A stretch of DNA of 64,000 nucleotides from CAWFQB01 sp965277875 (lineage in GTDB: Bacteria > Armatimonadota > Chthonomonadetes > Chthonomonadales > Chthonomonadaceae), in assembly GCA_965277875.1 (NCBI GenBank), contig CBDIDV010000002.1, positions 1,922,001 through 1,986,000 on the forward strand, given 5' to 3'. Each line of letters opens with the position of its first letter. Positions within the stretch are counted from its first letter, which is position 1. Under the pieces are notes generated by a model. The model ran no database searches. It saw nothing but the letters and a program-made list of their open reading frames with translations, and was not told the DNA's origin. Positions 24,667-32,558 of this stretch are shown piece by piece. A program made the position numbers and the translations under genes.

Positions 24667-25104
24667 AACCCTACTCCTCCGCGCTGCTCAGGCGCAGGGC
24701 CGGCAGCGGTCATACGTCCGGCGCGTTTGCTCTCCTCTAAGGTCGCAGCCTCTTTACTCACCGTTTTAATACCCTTACGACAGGTGACAGGGGCGACGTT
24801 ACCGCAAGCGCGGCATGGCGGCGCGAACGGCGCGGTCGTAAAACAGCGGTGACAAAAACAAAGGCACACGAAGAACAAAGCAAAACACAAAGAAGAATAC
24901 AAAGAAGCGCAGCGAACTCTAACCACGATGCGGCAGCAAACATTATAGCCCCCGGCGTCCGGCTTGTCAACAGCCAGCATCGTTTCTCGCTCATGCCTCA
25001 AATCTTTCTTCCAATACGACTCCAGCATATTTCTGTCGGGCGTAATGTTTACACGCATTTTTGCGTATCAGACAAAAATATACATGCTTCGCGCTTTTTT
25101 GCTA
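24667..25104. other. Intergenic region with purine-rich low-complexity arm
   Basis: Between divergent GT2 and lexA genes. At about 24848-24897 the plus strand repeats words such as acaaaggcacacgaagaacaaagcaaaacacaaag, a one-armed low-complexity tract. No convincing gene on either strand. The minus-strand reading frame across it has an odd C/F-rich composition and is rejected. Confidence 0.5.
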
Positions 25105-25134
25105 TTGACAGGCACTTGAAAAACAGAGTACAGT
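25105..25134 (+). promoter_or_regulatory. Promoter of lexA
   Basis: A perfect -35 TTGACA (25105-25110), 18-base spacer and -10 TACAGT (25129-25134). GTAC words recur around the -10 and start site (GAGTACAGTAGACGAGAGTAC), which could be part of an operator, but I cannot assign a LexA box with confidence. Confidence 0.65.
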
Positions 25135-25180
25135 AGACGAGAGTACGCCGTAAAGTATACGTACAGGGGAGAATACCATT

Positions 25181-25819
25181 ATGACCCGTGGGCTGACCGA
25201 CAAACAAGAAAAAATCCTTAACTTTATTGTAGAATATGTGGGCGACAAGGGCTATCCGCCGTCCATACGTGAGATAGGCAACGAGTTCGAGATCTCCAGC
25301 CTGCGCGGCGTCACCGTGCATCTGGACGCGCTGGAACGCAAGGGCATGATCAAGCGGCTGAGTACGTCGCGCTCCATTACCGTAATCGGCAAGACCGGCT
25401 CCACTTCGCCCGCCCGCAACGTCAGTTTCGTTCCCCTCGTTGGAACCATCGCCGCCGGCGTCCCCATCACGGCCAACGAGAACATCGAGGCGCAACTGCC
25501 CGTGCCGCAGGAAATGGTTCACAACGTCAAGAAGCCGTTCGCCCTGCGCGTCAAAGGCGATTCGATGATCAACGCCCATATCATGGACGGCGATTTCGTG
25601 GTCATCAAGGAGCAGAACACGGCGGAAAACGGCGACCTGGTAGCCGTGCTGCTGGGCGACGAAGCCACGGTCAAGCATATTCAGTTCACGCACGACGGCG
25701 CGCGGCTGATCGCGTCCAACCCGGCCTACGAGCCGATTGAGGTGAAGCGCGAGGACAGCAAGATCATGGGCAAAGTGATCGGTCTGATCCGCAACTACGA
25801 CGCCACTTACAATTTTTGA
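25181..25819 (+). CDS. lexA: LexA repressor
   Basis: 212-residue SOS repressor/autoprotease. The N-terminal winged helix (TDKQEKILNFIVEYVGDKGY, IREIGNEFEISS) binds DNA. The cleavage site is A92-G93 in GTIAAGVP, and the catalytic Ser128 (VKGDSMI) and Lys165 (EATVKHI) are present. On DNA damage RecA* triggers self-cleavage and derepression. AGGGGAG lies before ATG 25181. A strong terminator follows at 25879. No partner gene is adjacent. Confidence 0.97.
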   Translation: MTRGLTDKQEKILNFIVEYVGDKGYPPSIREIGNEFEISSLRGVTVHLDALERKGMIKRLSTSRSITVIGKTGSTSPARNVSFVPLVGTIAAGVPITANENIEAQLPVPQEMVHNVKKPFALRVKGDSMINAHIMDGDFVVIKEQNTAENGDLVAVLLGDEATVKHIQFTHDGARLIASNPAYEPIEVKREDSKIMGKVIGLIRNYDATYNF

Positions 25820-25878
25820 TGTTGGTTTAGCGTCATGGCGTTCTTCATCCCTGCGCCGTGACACAGACCGATCACATC

Positions 25879-25924
25879 AAAGAGCGTTTCCCTGCCACAC
25901 GGCAACGGGAGACGCTCTTTTTGC
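25879..25924 (+). terminator. Intrinsic terminator after lexA
   Basis: AAAGAGCGTTTCCC pairs with GGGAGACGCTCTTT (14 pairs, one G-U) and is followed by TTGCTTT. The A/U-flanked stem could work on both strands. Confidence 0.88.
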
Positions 25925-25971
25925 TTTGGACATACTATTTGCCCTGACAGCGCACATGTTCACGGCATTAT

Positions 25972-25987
25972 TTTAACCTATGTTAAA
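25972..25987. promoter_or_regulatory. Predicted MntR/DtxR-family operator
   Basis: TTTAAC-CTAT-GTTAAA is a perfect 6-4-6 palindrome immediately upstream of the -35 box of mntR. Size, symmetry and A/T-rich half-sites fit operators of the DtxR/MntR family; binding is inferred. Confidence 0.65.
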
Positions 25988-25994
25988 TTAACTA

Positions 25995-26023
25995 TTGAAC
26001 AGGGAACAAAATAAAGGTATACT
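25995..26023 (+). promoter_or_regulatory. Promoter of mntR
   Basis: -35 TTGAAC (25995-26000), 17-base spacer, -10 TATACT (26018-26023). Transcription would start near 26030, leaving a leader of about 55 bases. Confidence 0.75.
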
Positions 26024-26084
26024 AGGCGCAACAATACCAGCAGAGTACCCTCTGCGTGTAAATGCGATGTGCCGAGGAAACGAC

Positions 26085-26744
26085 ATGGCCTCCCCCTCCG
26101 TGGAAGATTATCTGAAAGCGATCTATAAGGCGCAGGCGGACAGCAGCGAGGTGACGACCAACGATGTCGCGGCCCGCGTGCAGGTCAGCGCGGCGGCGGT
26201 CAGCAAAATGCTCAAGCGTCTGACACTGCTGCGGCTTGTGTCGCACACCCCATATCAGGGCGTGCGCCTGACCGCGTCCGGCGAGCAGATGGCCCTGGAG
26301 ATCATCCGTCATCATCGCCTCCTGGAACGCTATCTTGTCGAGGCACTGGGCTACTCCTGGGACACGGTGCATCAGGAAGCCGAACGGCTGGAACACCACA
26401 TTAGCGAGGAGTTCGAGACGCGCATTGACGAACTGCTCGGCTATCCCGCGACGTGTCCACACGGCGACCCGATCCCGGCCCGCGACGGTACGGTAGCGCA
26501 GGTATCGCAGCGCACCCTGGCCGATCAGTTCGGCCCCGCGTATCTTACCATCAGCCGCGTCAGCGACCGGGACGCCGAGCTTCTCCGTCATCTCAAAACA
26601 CTGGATATGCTGCCCGGCACGGCCATCGAACTGATCGAGCAGGAACCCTATGGTGGCGCGTTCCTTGTGCGCGTGGGCGGGCGCGAAGTGCGCGTTGCCC
26701 CCCTCGCCGCCCGCAGCATCTATATCGAGAAACGAGACGCTTAA
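26085..26744 (+). CDS. mntR: DtxR/MntR-family metal-dependent repressor
   Basis: 219 residues in the long (three-domain) DtxR form. The winged helix is VEDYLKAIYKAQ...AARVQVSAAAVSKMLKRL, the dimer/metal region is IIRHHRLLERYL and QEAERLEHHISEE, and the C-terminal FeoA/SH3-like domain is LDMLPGTAIELIEQEPYGG. These proteins bind Mn(II) or Fe(II) and repress uptake genes. The next gene is an NRAMP transporter, which argues for manganese control. ATG 26085 is chosen with GAGG 7 bases upstream; the longer upstream frame lacks family sequence. The palindrome at 25972 suggests autoregulation. Confidence 0.9.
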   Translation: MASPSVEDYLKAIYKAQADSSEVTTNDVAARVQVSAAAVSKMLKRLTLLRLVSHTPYQGVRLTASGEQMALEIIRHHRLLERYLVEALGYSWDTVHQEAERLEHHISEEFETRIDELLGYPATCPHGDPIPARDGTVAQVSQRTLADQFGPAYLTISRVSDRDAELLRHLKTLDMLPGTAIELIEQEPYGGAFLVRVGGREVRVAPLAARSIYIEKRDA

Positions 26745-26925
26745 ACAATCAAATAGCGCTTGCCCCGGTTAGATTTCTGGTTCCTTCGAGGTCTAGGAAT
26801 ACACAATAATCCAATAGGATAAGGCAGCAGCAGCAAGTATCAGACTTAGGAAGTGTTAAGCAGTTGAAGGGAAAAATCCACATACAGCAGTCAACAAGAG
26901 GGTATCGAAAGGAGACATCACGCTT

Positions 26926-28377
26926 GTGTCTTTTTTCGACCCTGTAAACGCGCCGGATGAGCCGGGGGACGATACGGTGAGCCGTTCGGTCGGCCACCTT
27001 GAAAACACCGAAGCCGAGGGGGACGCGGGACTCCTGCATACCTCGTCTTTAACCGGGTGGCGCGGCATCGTGCATACACCTTCGCTGCCCGAAGTGTTCC
27101 GCTCGATTGTAGTTCCGGCCAATGCCGGGTTCTGGCGTCGCCTGCTGGCCTTCTTTGGGCCGGGGTATCTTGTCGCTGTGGGCTACATGGATCCGGGCAA
27201 CTGGGCCACGGACATCAGCGGCGGCGCGTTATACAACTATCGCCTGCTCTCCGTTGTGCTGATTTCCAACTTTTTGGCGATCTTTTTACAGGCATTGTCG
27301 GCAAAACTAGGGATCGTGGCGGGGCGCGATCTGGCGCAGGCGTGCCGGGACGCGTACAGCAAGCCCGTTAATAGGGTCTTGTGGATTTCTGCGGAAATCG
27401 CCATTGTGGCCTGCGACATCGCCGAGGTGATCGGCGCGGCGATTGCCCTGAACCTGCTGTTTCATCTGCCGCTTGTATTGGGCGTGATCGTCACGGCTTT
27501 TGACGTGCTGCTCGTTTTAGCTCTACAGCACAAGGGGTTCCGCTGGATCGAAACGCTCGTCATTACGCTCATCGCGACCATGATGGTGATCTTCACCATA
27601 GAAATGGTGTATTCGCGGCCTGACTGGTTCGGCGTACTGGCCGGGTTCGTGCCTCACGCCGAGATCGTGCGCGACCCCAAGATGCTGTACGTGTCTCTGG
27701 GCATCCTGGGCGCGACCGTAATGCCGCACAACCTGTACCTGCATTCGTCCATTATCCAGACACGCCGCATCGGGCGCAGTCTGCCCGAACTGCGCGACGC
27801 GATCCGACTGGCGTACACGGACAGCACCCTGGCCCTGATGCTGGCCCTGCTCGTCAATGCGGCGATTTTGATACTCGCCGCCGCCACGTTCTACCGCACC
27901 GGGCATCACGAGGTAGGCGACATCGAGGGCGCGTTCAAGATGCTCACGCCCCTGCTCGGCACGACATTGGCCGCGCCTCTGTTCGCCATCGCCCTGCTCG
28001 CGTCGGGCCAGAACTCCACGCTGACCGGCACAATGGCGGGGCAGATCGTTCTGGAAGGCTTTACACACGTCAAAATCAAGCCCTGGCTGCGGCGGATGAT
28101 TTCACGCGGCCTGGCAATCGTTCCCGCCGTGATCGCCGTCGGATTATACGGCGAGCGCGGCACGGGTCGGCTGCTGATTTTCAGTCAGGTGGTTCTTTCC
28201 GCGCAGTTGTCGTTTGCCGTGATCCCGCTTGTCCAGTTCACGAGCAATCGCGCCAAAATGGGGCCGTTCGTCAACGGCACCATCACAAAGGCAATTGGCT
28301 GGAGCATCGCCGCCCTGATCGCCGGCCTGAACGCCTATCTGGTCGTGACGACTCTCTTTCCCGGCAAGGGGAATTGA
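26926..28377 (+). CDS. mntH: NRAMP-family Mn(II)/Fe(II) transporter MntH
   Basis: 483-residue inner-membrane proton-coupled divalent-metal importer with about 11 hydrophobic segments. TM1 has the metal-binding DPGN (GYMDPGNWATD, about residue 88) and TM6 has the MPH motif (TVMPHNLYLHSS, about 266), both diagnostic of NRAMP. The start GTG 26926 has GGAG 11 bases upstream and leads an approximately 55-residue soluble N-terminal extension, longer than usual. It follows mntR after 181 bases; no clear second copy of the mntR palindrome is seen in that gap, so read-through from the mntR promoter is possible. Confidence 0.95.
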   Translation: MSFFDPVNAPDEPGDDTVSRSVGHLENTEAEGDAGLLHTSSLTGWRGIVHTPSLPEVFRSIVVPANAGFWRRLLAFFGPGYLVAVGYMDPGNWATDISGGALYNYRLLSVVLISNFLAIFLQALSAKLGIVAGRDLAQACRDAYSKPVNRVLWISAEIAIVACDIAEVIGAAIALNLLFHLPLVLGVIVTAFDVLLVLALQHKGFRWIETLVITLIATMMVIFTIEMVYSRPDWFGVLAGFVPHAEIVRDPKMLYVSLGILGATVMPHNLYLHSSIIQTRRIGRSLPELRDAIRLAYTDSTLALMLALLVNAAILILAAATFYRTGHHEVGDIEGAFKMLTPLLGTTLAAPLFAIALLASGQNSTLTGTMAGQIVLEGFTHVKIKPWLRRMISRGLAIVPAVIAVGLYGERGTGRLLIFSQVVLSAQLSFAVIPLVQFTSNRAKMGPFVNGTITKAIGWSIAALIAGLNAYLVVTTLFPGKGN

Positions 28378-28385
28378 GTTGTCTG

Positions 28386-28519
28386 GAACTCGGATTACGC
28401 GGATCAGTGGGATGGACAGGATTATCTGTGTCCGAATTTGGTCCGCTGTTTTGAGGACACGCTGAGAGCAACAGCGTATCCAATCCTGTTCATCATCATA
28501 ATCCGCATAATCCGAGTTC
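28386..28519. repeat. 134-bp intergenic palindrome between mntH and rplL
   Basis: GAACTCGGATTACGCGGAT...GGACAGGATT (28386-28423) pairs imperfectly with AATCCTGTTC...ATCCGCATAATCCGAGTTC (28482-28519). An inner GCTGTT/AACAGC stem lies between. The left arm starts 9 bases after the mntH stop, between convergent genes. Confidence 0.88.
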
Positions 28520-28530
28520 AAGACAGAAAC

Positions 28531-28569
28531 AAACACGCCGCCGTCATATCGAATGACAGCGGCGTGTTT
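28531..28569 (-). terminator. Terminator of rplJ-rplL
   Basis: AAACACGCCGC pairs with GCGGCGTGTTT, with an inner GTCAT/ATGAC. Read on the minus strand the stem is followed by TTTCTGTCTTG. It lies 34 bases after the rplL stop. Confidence 0.78.
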
Positions 28570-28602
28570 GCATTACTGTTCGCATCAGGAGCGATATGGA
28601 AA

Positions 28603-29001
28603 CTAACCGGCGGGCTTGATTTCGATCTTCGCGCCTTCGGCCTCGAACTTGGCCTGCAGGGCTTTGGCGTCGTCCATGTTGATGCCTTCCTTGATCTTGG
28701 CGGGCGCGCTCTCGACCAGGTCTTTGGCTTCCTTCAGGCCCAGGGCGGTCACTTCGCGCACGACCTTGATGACGTTGATCTTCTTGTCGCCAACGGCGGT
28801 CAAGACGGCGTCAAAGCTGGTCGGGGCTTCCTCGGCGGCAGCGGCGGGAGCGGCAGCGCCACCACCGGCGGCGGGCGCGGCGACGGCGGCCATCGCAGAC
28901 ACGCCGAACACTTCCTGCAGGTCTTTGGAAAGCTGGGACAGTTCCAGCACGGTCATGGTCTTGATGGCTTCTACGATCTCTTCACGGCTAAGGGCGGGCA
29001 T
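28603..29001 (-). CDS. rplL: 50S ribosomal protein L7/L12
   Basis: 132 residues forming the ribosomal stalk dimers that recruit translation GTPases. The N-terminal dimerisation part (IVEAIKTMTVLELSQLSKDL) is followed by an Ala/Gly hinge and the C-terminal domain with VLTAVGDKKINVIKVVREVT and GLKEAKDLVESAP. GGAGAAAAC precedes ATG 29001. Downstream of rplJ in the usual order, ended by the hairpin at 28531. Confidence 0.98.
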   Translation of the reverse strand: MPALSREEIVEAIKTMTVLELSQLSKDLQEVFGVSAMAAVAAPAAGGGAAAPAAAAEEAPTSFDAVLTAVGDKKINVIKVVREVTALGLKEAKDLVESAPAKIKEGINMDDAKALQAKFEAEGAKIEIKPAG

Positions 29002-29127
29002 AGTTTTCTCCTCGGTCTTGTGTTCGCGCGCCGTTGACCGGCGGCGCGAACTGTTTCTTAAAAAGCTTGATTGGCATGAATGCGGAACGGTGTCACGAAC
29101 TACGAGCCACGCATCACGAACAACACA

Positions 29128-29679
29128 CTATGCGGCAACGGGTTCCGCGCTGTCACTGCCGCCCTGCGCCGAAGCGATGGCGTCAATGGTGCGGACGAAC
29201 TCGCCAATAATGCTGTCGAGCGTGCCGACCAGGTTGCTGGCCGGAGCCTGCAAACTGCCGAGCAACATGGCGATGATGGTTTCGCGTCCCGGCAGCTTGG
29301 ACAGTTCCGTGACTTCGGCCACGCTATACATTTTGCCGTCAATGAAACCGCCTTTGAGCTTGATGTCGGGCTTTTTCAGGGCCGTCAAAAAGTCAATCAC
29401 GGCCTTTGAGGTCGGCACGATGTCGCCTTTGGCAAACGCAATCGCGGTCGGGCCGGTCAGCAGCGTATCCAGCTCCGCGCCTGCCGCCTCGCCAATGGCG
29501 ATCTTGAACAGCGTATTCTTGACGATGTGATACTCGGCGTCCACCTCGCGCAGTTTCTTACGCAGGTTGGTGACATCGGCGACCGTAAGGCCGCGATAGT
29601 CGGTGAGAATGGCTCCCTTGCTTTGCGAGGCGACCTCGCGCAGTTCCGAGATGACCTGTTCTTTCTGAGCGTTGGGCAT
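29128..29679 (-). CDS. rplJ: 50S ribosomal protein L10
   Basis: 183 residues. L10 anchors L7/L12 dimers to 23S rRNA and autoregulates its operon by binding the mRNA leader. Family phrases are KEQVISELREVASQSKGAIL, DYRGLTVADVTNLRKKLRE, YHIVKNTLFKIAIGEA and LTGPTAIAFAKGD. ATG 29679 is used because GGAG lies 8 bases upstream; the longer reading frame covers the leader RNA. rplK-rplA, the usual upstream neighbours, are absent here; instead a dedicated promoter and leader precede it. Confidence 0.98.
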   Translation of the reverse strand: MPNAQKEQVISELREVASQSKGAILTDYRGLTVADVTNLRKKLREVDAEYHIVKNTLFKIAIGEAAGAELDTLLTGPTAIAFAKGDIVPTSKAVIDFLTALKKPDIKLKGGFIDGKMYSVAEVTELSKLPGRETIIAMLLGSLQAPASNLVGTLDSIIGEFVRTIDAIASAQGGSDSAEPVAA

Positions 29680-29820
29680 TGGTGTCTCCAGAGGGTCGGG
29701 GATCGGTGTACGGGGGCCGGAACAATGCGCCTGCCCTCTGCTCCACAAATCTGGTTATGCAAAACCTGTGGATACAGGCCATCTTTCTGACCCCTGAATC
29801 TCGATTTCTGACCCCCAAAC

Positions 29821-30062
29821 GAAAAACCCGGCGTTCGCTTCGGTGCGCGGCGCGCAGGCAAAGGCGAATTCCGGGTCACAGGGCGGCGCGGGACGCGCCA
29901 GAACGATCCTGAAAAGGGAACTCGACTCAACCTCGGCTGGCTTTCCCCTGACAAATACATCGCGTGGGCGAATAATCTGTCGGAAAATTAAGTTTGCGTG
30001 GAGGCAAACACCGGCTGTCTGCGGCGAGCGAAGCGCGAAAAGAACGCGCTAAAGGGTTGTAT
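29821..30062 (-). promoter_or_regulatory. L10 leader RNA with attenuator
   Basis: Transcript region from the predicted start near 30062 to a terminator-like hairpin. On the minus strand CCCGG-AA-TTCGC (29875-29864) pairs with GCGAA-CG-CCGGG (29838-29827) and is followed by TTTTTCGTTT. The hairpin is about 140 bases before rplJ, so it can only work as an attenuator. L10-binding leaders with premature termination are known for rplJL in Bacillus-type bacteria; the exact binding motif was not identified here. Confidence 0.65.
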
Positions 30063-30068
30063 GCAGGC

Positions 30069-30098
30069 AGTATGGCACACGGTACGCGGACATGTCAA
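30069..30098 (-). promoter_or_regulatory. Promoter of rplJ-rplL
   Basis: On the minus strand: -35 TTGACA (30098-30093), 18-base spacer, TGC-CATACT extended -10 (30074-30069). It drives a leader of about 380 bases before rplJ. Confidence 0.75.
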
Positions 30099-30264
30099 GC
30101 CCAACGCACAAAATGCTGTGGCTGGCTCCGACATCTGCGCCCGTCCAAAGTACGCAATTTAGCCAGTACGAAATAAAATCACGAATAATTTCAGAGATGT
30201 AGGAAATAAAGGGCCAAGACGGCATATTCTCCATAAATTTAGCCTTAAATCATCCTATGAGGCG

Positions 30265-30293
30265 TTGACAGAAAGATTGACAGATGTTATACT
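30265..30293 (+). promoter_or_regulatory. Promoter of the cold-shock gene
   Basis: -35 TTGACA (30265-30270), 17-base spacer, -10 TATACT (30288-30293): near consensus. The first transcribed bases form the small hairpin CTGAG-taccccg-CTCAG (30301-30317), in a leader of about 50 bases. Confidence 0.85.
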
Positions 30294-30348
30294 TGTCCGG
30301 CTGAGTACCCCGCTCAGTGCGTATATCTAGCTAGGAGGACGTTTGGAA

Positions 30349-30558
30349 ATGCAGTCAGGTAAAGTTAAGTGGTTCAACGACGCCAAGGGCTATGGTTTCA
30401 TCGAGACCAACGAAGGCAAAGACATCTTCGTACACTATTCGGCCATCCAGAAGGAAGGTTTCAAGACGCTGGCAGAAGGACAGGAAGTGTCCTTTGAGGT
30501 TGTGGACGGAGCCAAGGGTCCGCAGGCCGCGAACGTGACCGCCCCCGTCGCCGCCTAG
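30349..30558 (+). CDS. cspA: Cold-shock domain protein
   Basis: 69-residue single-OB-fold RNA/ssDNA chaperone. It has RNP1 KGYGFIET and RNP2 DIFVHYSAI, with the opening SGKVKWFNDA. ATG 30349 is preferred to an in-frame TTG 6 bases earlier because AGGAGG (30333-30338) is 10 bases from ATG and only 4 from TTG. It has its own strong promoter and terminator and is therefore monocistronic. Which Csp paralogue it is cannot be told. Confidence 0.95.
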   Translation: MQSGKVKWFNDAKGYGFIETNEGKDIFVHYSAIQKEGFKTLAEGQEVSFEVVDGAKGPQAANVTAPVAA

Positions 30559-30611
30559 GCCATCCCGGCGCACAATCCGCATTCTTCTCCCTTGTTCTAA
30601 GGCAGAACTTT

Positions 30612-30650
30612 ACCGGCTGCGAAGCGATTTCCGCGACGCGCCGGTTTTAC
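30612..30650 (+). terminator. Terminator after the cold-shock gene
   Basis: ACCGGC (30612-30617) pairs with GCCGGT (30640-30645), with extra pairing inside, followed by TTTACTTTT. Confidence 0.72.
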
Positions 30651-31081
30651 TTTTGTCCGTTTCCTGTCAAGCTTTGTCTGCTTGGATTTTGTGACGGCGA
30701 GCTATAGTCCAGAGCGTCGTTGGCATCTCCTCATTTGTCCGTATGCTCGCTGCGCGGTGGCGAGGAACCTGTCCGCCGCACCGGAACTTACTCTAAAAAT
30801 AGTTCGTAGCAGAGACGACAGACCTTTCAACGACGGGCGAAAAAGCCTCCTGATGGCAGGAGAACTATGTTCGCTGCGTCCTCTGGAAGGCCAGCAATCA
30901 CGGTTGGGCGACGCGGGCGGGCGGCGGTGCAGGGATTTCACAGACGCGTTGCAAGACGTTTGCAACAGACTCCCTGCTTTCATGTTGACCGCATCATGGC
31001 AGGCGGTGAGACCTCTTTGAGGTGCGCCTGCGCTCCGCGACTGCGCTTCGCGCCGCCGGGAACACATTGGAGGAGAACACA
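30651..31081 (+). other. Long leader region upstream of thioredoxin
   Basis: About 430 bases with no convincing gene. A weak promoter-like pair TTGGAT/TATAGT with a short 15-base spacer is at 30682-30708. A nested hairpin is at 30929-30977: GCAGGGA/TCCCTGC outside, GTTGCAA/TTGCAAC inside with loop gacgt. It could be a structured 5' leader of trxA. Confidence 0.45.
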
Positions 31082-31405
31082 ATGAGCAACGCCGTCGCAG
31101 TGACTTCGAGCGAGTTCGACCAGCAGGTATTGAAATCGGAAACGCCCGTCATCGTAGACTTTTGGGCTGTGTGGTGCGGGCCGTGCAAGATGATCGCGCC
31201 CCACCTGGACGCATTAGCGACCGAATATGCCGGCAAAGTCAAGGTAGTCAAAGTGGACATTGACAGCGAGCGCGAGGTGGCCGAGCGCTACAACATCATG
31301 TCCATTCCCACCCTGCTGTTCTTCAAGGACGGCAAGGTCGTAGAGCAGGTTGTCGGCGCGGTTCCCAAGACCACCATCGCCGCCAAACTCGAAGCGCTCA
31401 TCTAA
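31082..31405 (+). CDS. trxA: Thioredoxin
   Basis: 107-residue cytoplasmic disulfide reductase with the WCGPC active site (residues about 31-35, in VDFWAVWCGPCKMIAP), conserved cis-Pro in MSIPTLLFFKDG and the usual length. GGAGGAG lies just before ATG 31082. It stands alone, ended by a strong terminator at 31480. A long upstream region with a nested hairpin may be its leader. Confidence 0.97.
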   Translation: MSNAVAVTSSEFDQQVLKSETPVIVDFWAVWCGPCKMIAPHLDALATEYAGKVKVVKVDIDSEREVAERYNIMSIPTLLFFKDGKVVEQVVGAVPKTTIAAKLEALI

Positions 31406-31479
31406 GTCGTTCGGCACAGAGATGTAGGGGCATTGTCTTGTGCAATAACCTCTACGGCCTGTGTTCTCAACGCAAAACT

Positions 31480-31521
31480 AAATCACCCGCTTGCTGACAG
31501 CAAGCGGGTGATTTTTATTTT
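31480..31521 (+). terminator. Strong intrinsic terminator after trxA
   Basis: AAATCACCCGCTTGC pairs perfectly with GCAAGCGGGTGATTT (loop tgaca), followed by TTATTTTTA. Confidence 0.92.
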
Positions 31522-31529
31522 TACTGGCG

Positions 31530-31621
31530 GGCCGGGTACACAGAACTTATCCGTATGGGAGGCGACTGCGTCGTAGGGCGTCCACGCGCAGCGAAGGAGG
31601 GCGTCCACCCATAGCGAAGGA
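31530..31621 (-). repeat. Degenerate copy D of the three-hairpin repeat plus 23-bp duplication
   Basis: On the minus strand, CGACGCAGTCGCCTCC and GTGTACCCGGC correspond to the middle and third hairpins of copy A, but the third stem has decayed. The first-hairpin end is replaced by a direct duplication: GGGCGTCCACGCGCAGCGAA (31576-31595, then GGA) and GGGCGTCCACCCATAGCGAA (31599-31618, then GGA). Confidence 0.6.
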
Positions 31622-31653
31622 CTAGCATCCTTGCAGGCGCGAACACCATTGTC

Positions 31654-31739
31654 TGTAGGGGCAGGCCCCTGTGCCTGCCCCGAATGGGTAATCCAAGTAG
31701 GCACGGGTAGGGGACAGGCGCAGGGGCCTGCCCCCTACA
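31654..31739. repeat. GTAGGGGCAGGCC inverted repeat
   Basis: The 31654-31681 arm (TGTAGGGGCAGGCCCCTGTG...) and the 31710-31739 arm (...CAGGGGCCTGCCCCCTACA) are complementary over nearly their whole length, with a 28-base loop. Each arm is itself partly self-complementary. This word type is common between genes in several environmental phyla. Confidence 0.85.
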
Positions 31740-31769
31740 AGTATTTCACCGCATCGGTCAGCGACAAAA

Positions 31770-32558
31770 TTATTTTCCCGCCGCGCTCGCCCCTGCCTTG
31801 GATGCTGTTTTGGCGTTTGCTGCCGCGCGCATCTGCTTGAGAACCGCGACGATGCGCGGAACCGTAATGACCGCGTCCTTGACATACGAGCCGAACCACT
31901 GGTCTTCCGTCCGCTGCGTGTTCGGGGTCGCTTTACCCAGCCGGGTTTGCGCGTCCTTATCCAGTTTGGCGGCAATTTTCACTTGATCGGATGTCAGGAT
32001 GCTTTCAAGCGATGTGGCGACCGAGACCAGTATGTCGGCGTCCAGCGTTTTGCGCTTGCCGATGATCTCCGCTTCAGCCTGCTTGGCGAGGGCGTCAAAG
32101 TCTTTGGGGATCGCTTCGCCTTTAAGTGTCCGCTGCTTGACATCGCGAATCTGATCGGCCAGTTTGACAAGCGCAGGCCCCGCAATGGCTTTGAACTTCT
32201 TGTCATAATCCGTTTGCACAGCAGAAATCACCGAAATCATCCTGTCCAGTTCTTCCGGCGTCAGCTTTAGCGGAATAAGCGGGCGCATGGTATCAATGTC
32301 GTCCAGGTCGCTGATTAGCTGCGCCACATCGGTCGTTGCCCCGGTCGTTCCGGTCGCGCCAGTGGCCTCGTTCGCCCCGCCGGCCTGCGCCCGTGCCGAC
32401 CGCGCGCCGCCCGTCAGCGCGGTTCCCGTCAGGCAGCACAGGAGGAAGGCGGGCAGCGCAGCGCGAATAAGCGTCTGATAAGCGCGTGACTCGGTGTTTG
32501 AACCTGCCATTGCAGGAAGCGAAAACCGCGTCTCAACGGGCCTTGCGAAAAAAAACAT
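31770..32558 (-). CDS. Exported helical protein of unknown function
   Basis: 262 residues. A long basic N-region and a hydrophobic stretch (LIRAALPAFLLCCLTGTALT) ending SARAQA form a Sec signal. The mature part starts with an A/G/T-rich linker and is otherwise helical with many K, D and E (LTPEELDRMISVISAVQTDY, VKLADQIRDVKQRTLKGEAI). A coiled-coil or four-helix fold is likely. ATG 32558 has AGGAG about 8 bases upstream. The C terminus is Ala/Lys-rich. No named family recognised. It converges with trxA across the repeat cluster. Confidence 0.68.
   Translation of the reverse strand: MFFFARPVETRFSLPAMAGSNTESRAYQTLIRAALPAFLLCCLTGTALTGGARSARAQAGGANEATGATGTTGATTDVAQLISDLDDIDTMRPLIPLKLTPEELDRMISVISAVQTDYDKKFKAIAGPALVKLADQIRDVKQRTLKGEAIPKDFDALAKQAEAEIIGKRKTLDADILVSVATSLESILTSDQVKIAAKLDKDAQTRLGKATPNTQRTEDQWFGSYVKDAVITVPRIVAVLKQMRAAANAKTASKAGASAAGK

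Noticed and set aside
24663..25058. 131-residue minus-strand frame upstream of the GT2 gene
   Set aside because: Runs through a low-complexity purine tract giving a C/F-rich peptide; GTG 24666 with GGAGGAG is the real GT2 start.
25120..25180. LexA box in the lexA promoter
   Set aside because: GTAC words recur, but no match to the CGAAC-N4-GTTCG type or another LexA palindrome that I could defend.
30682..31020. Possible 112-residue gene upstream of trxA
   Set aside because: No ribosome-binding site, no domain, odd composition, and it covers the structured leader region.
31654..31739. CRISPR-like repeat
   Set aside because: Only one inverted pair, no regularly spaced direct repeats or spacers, no cas genes.
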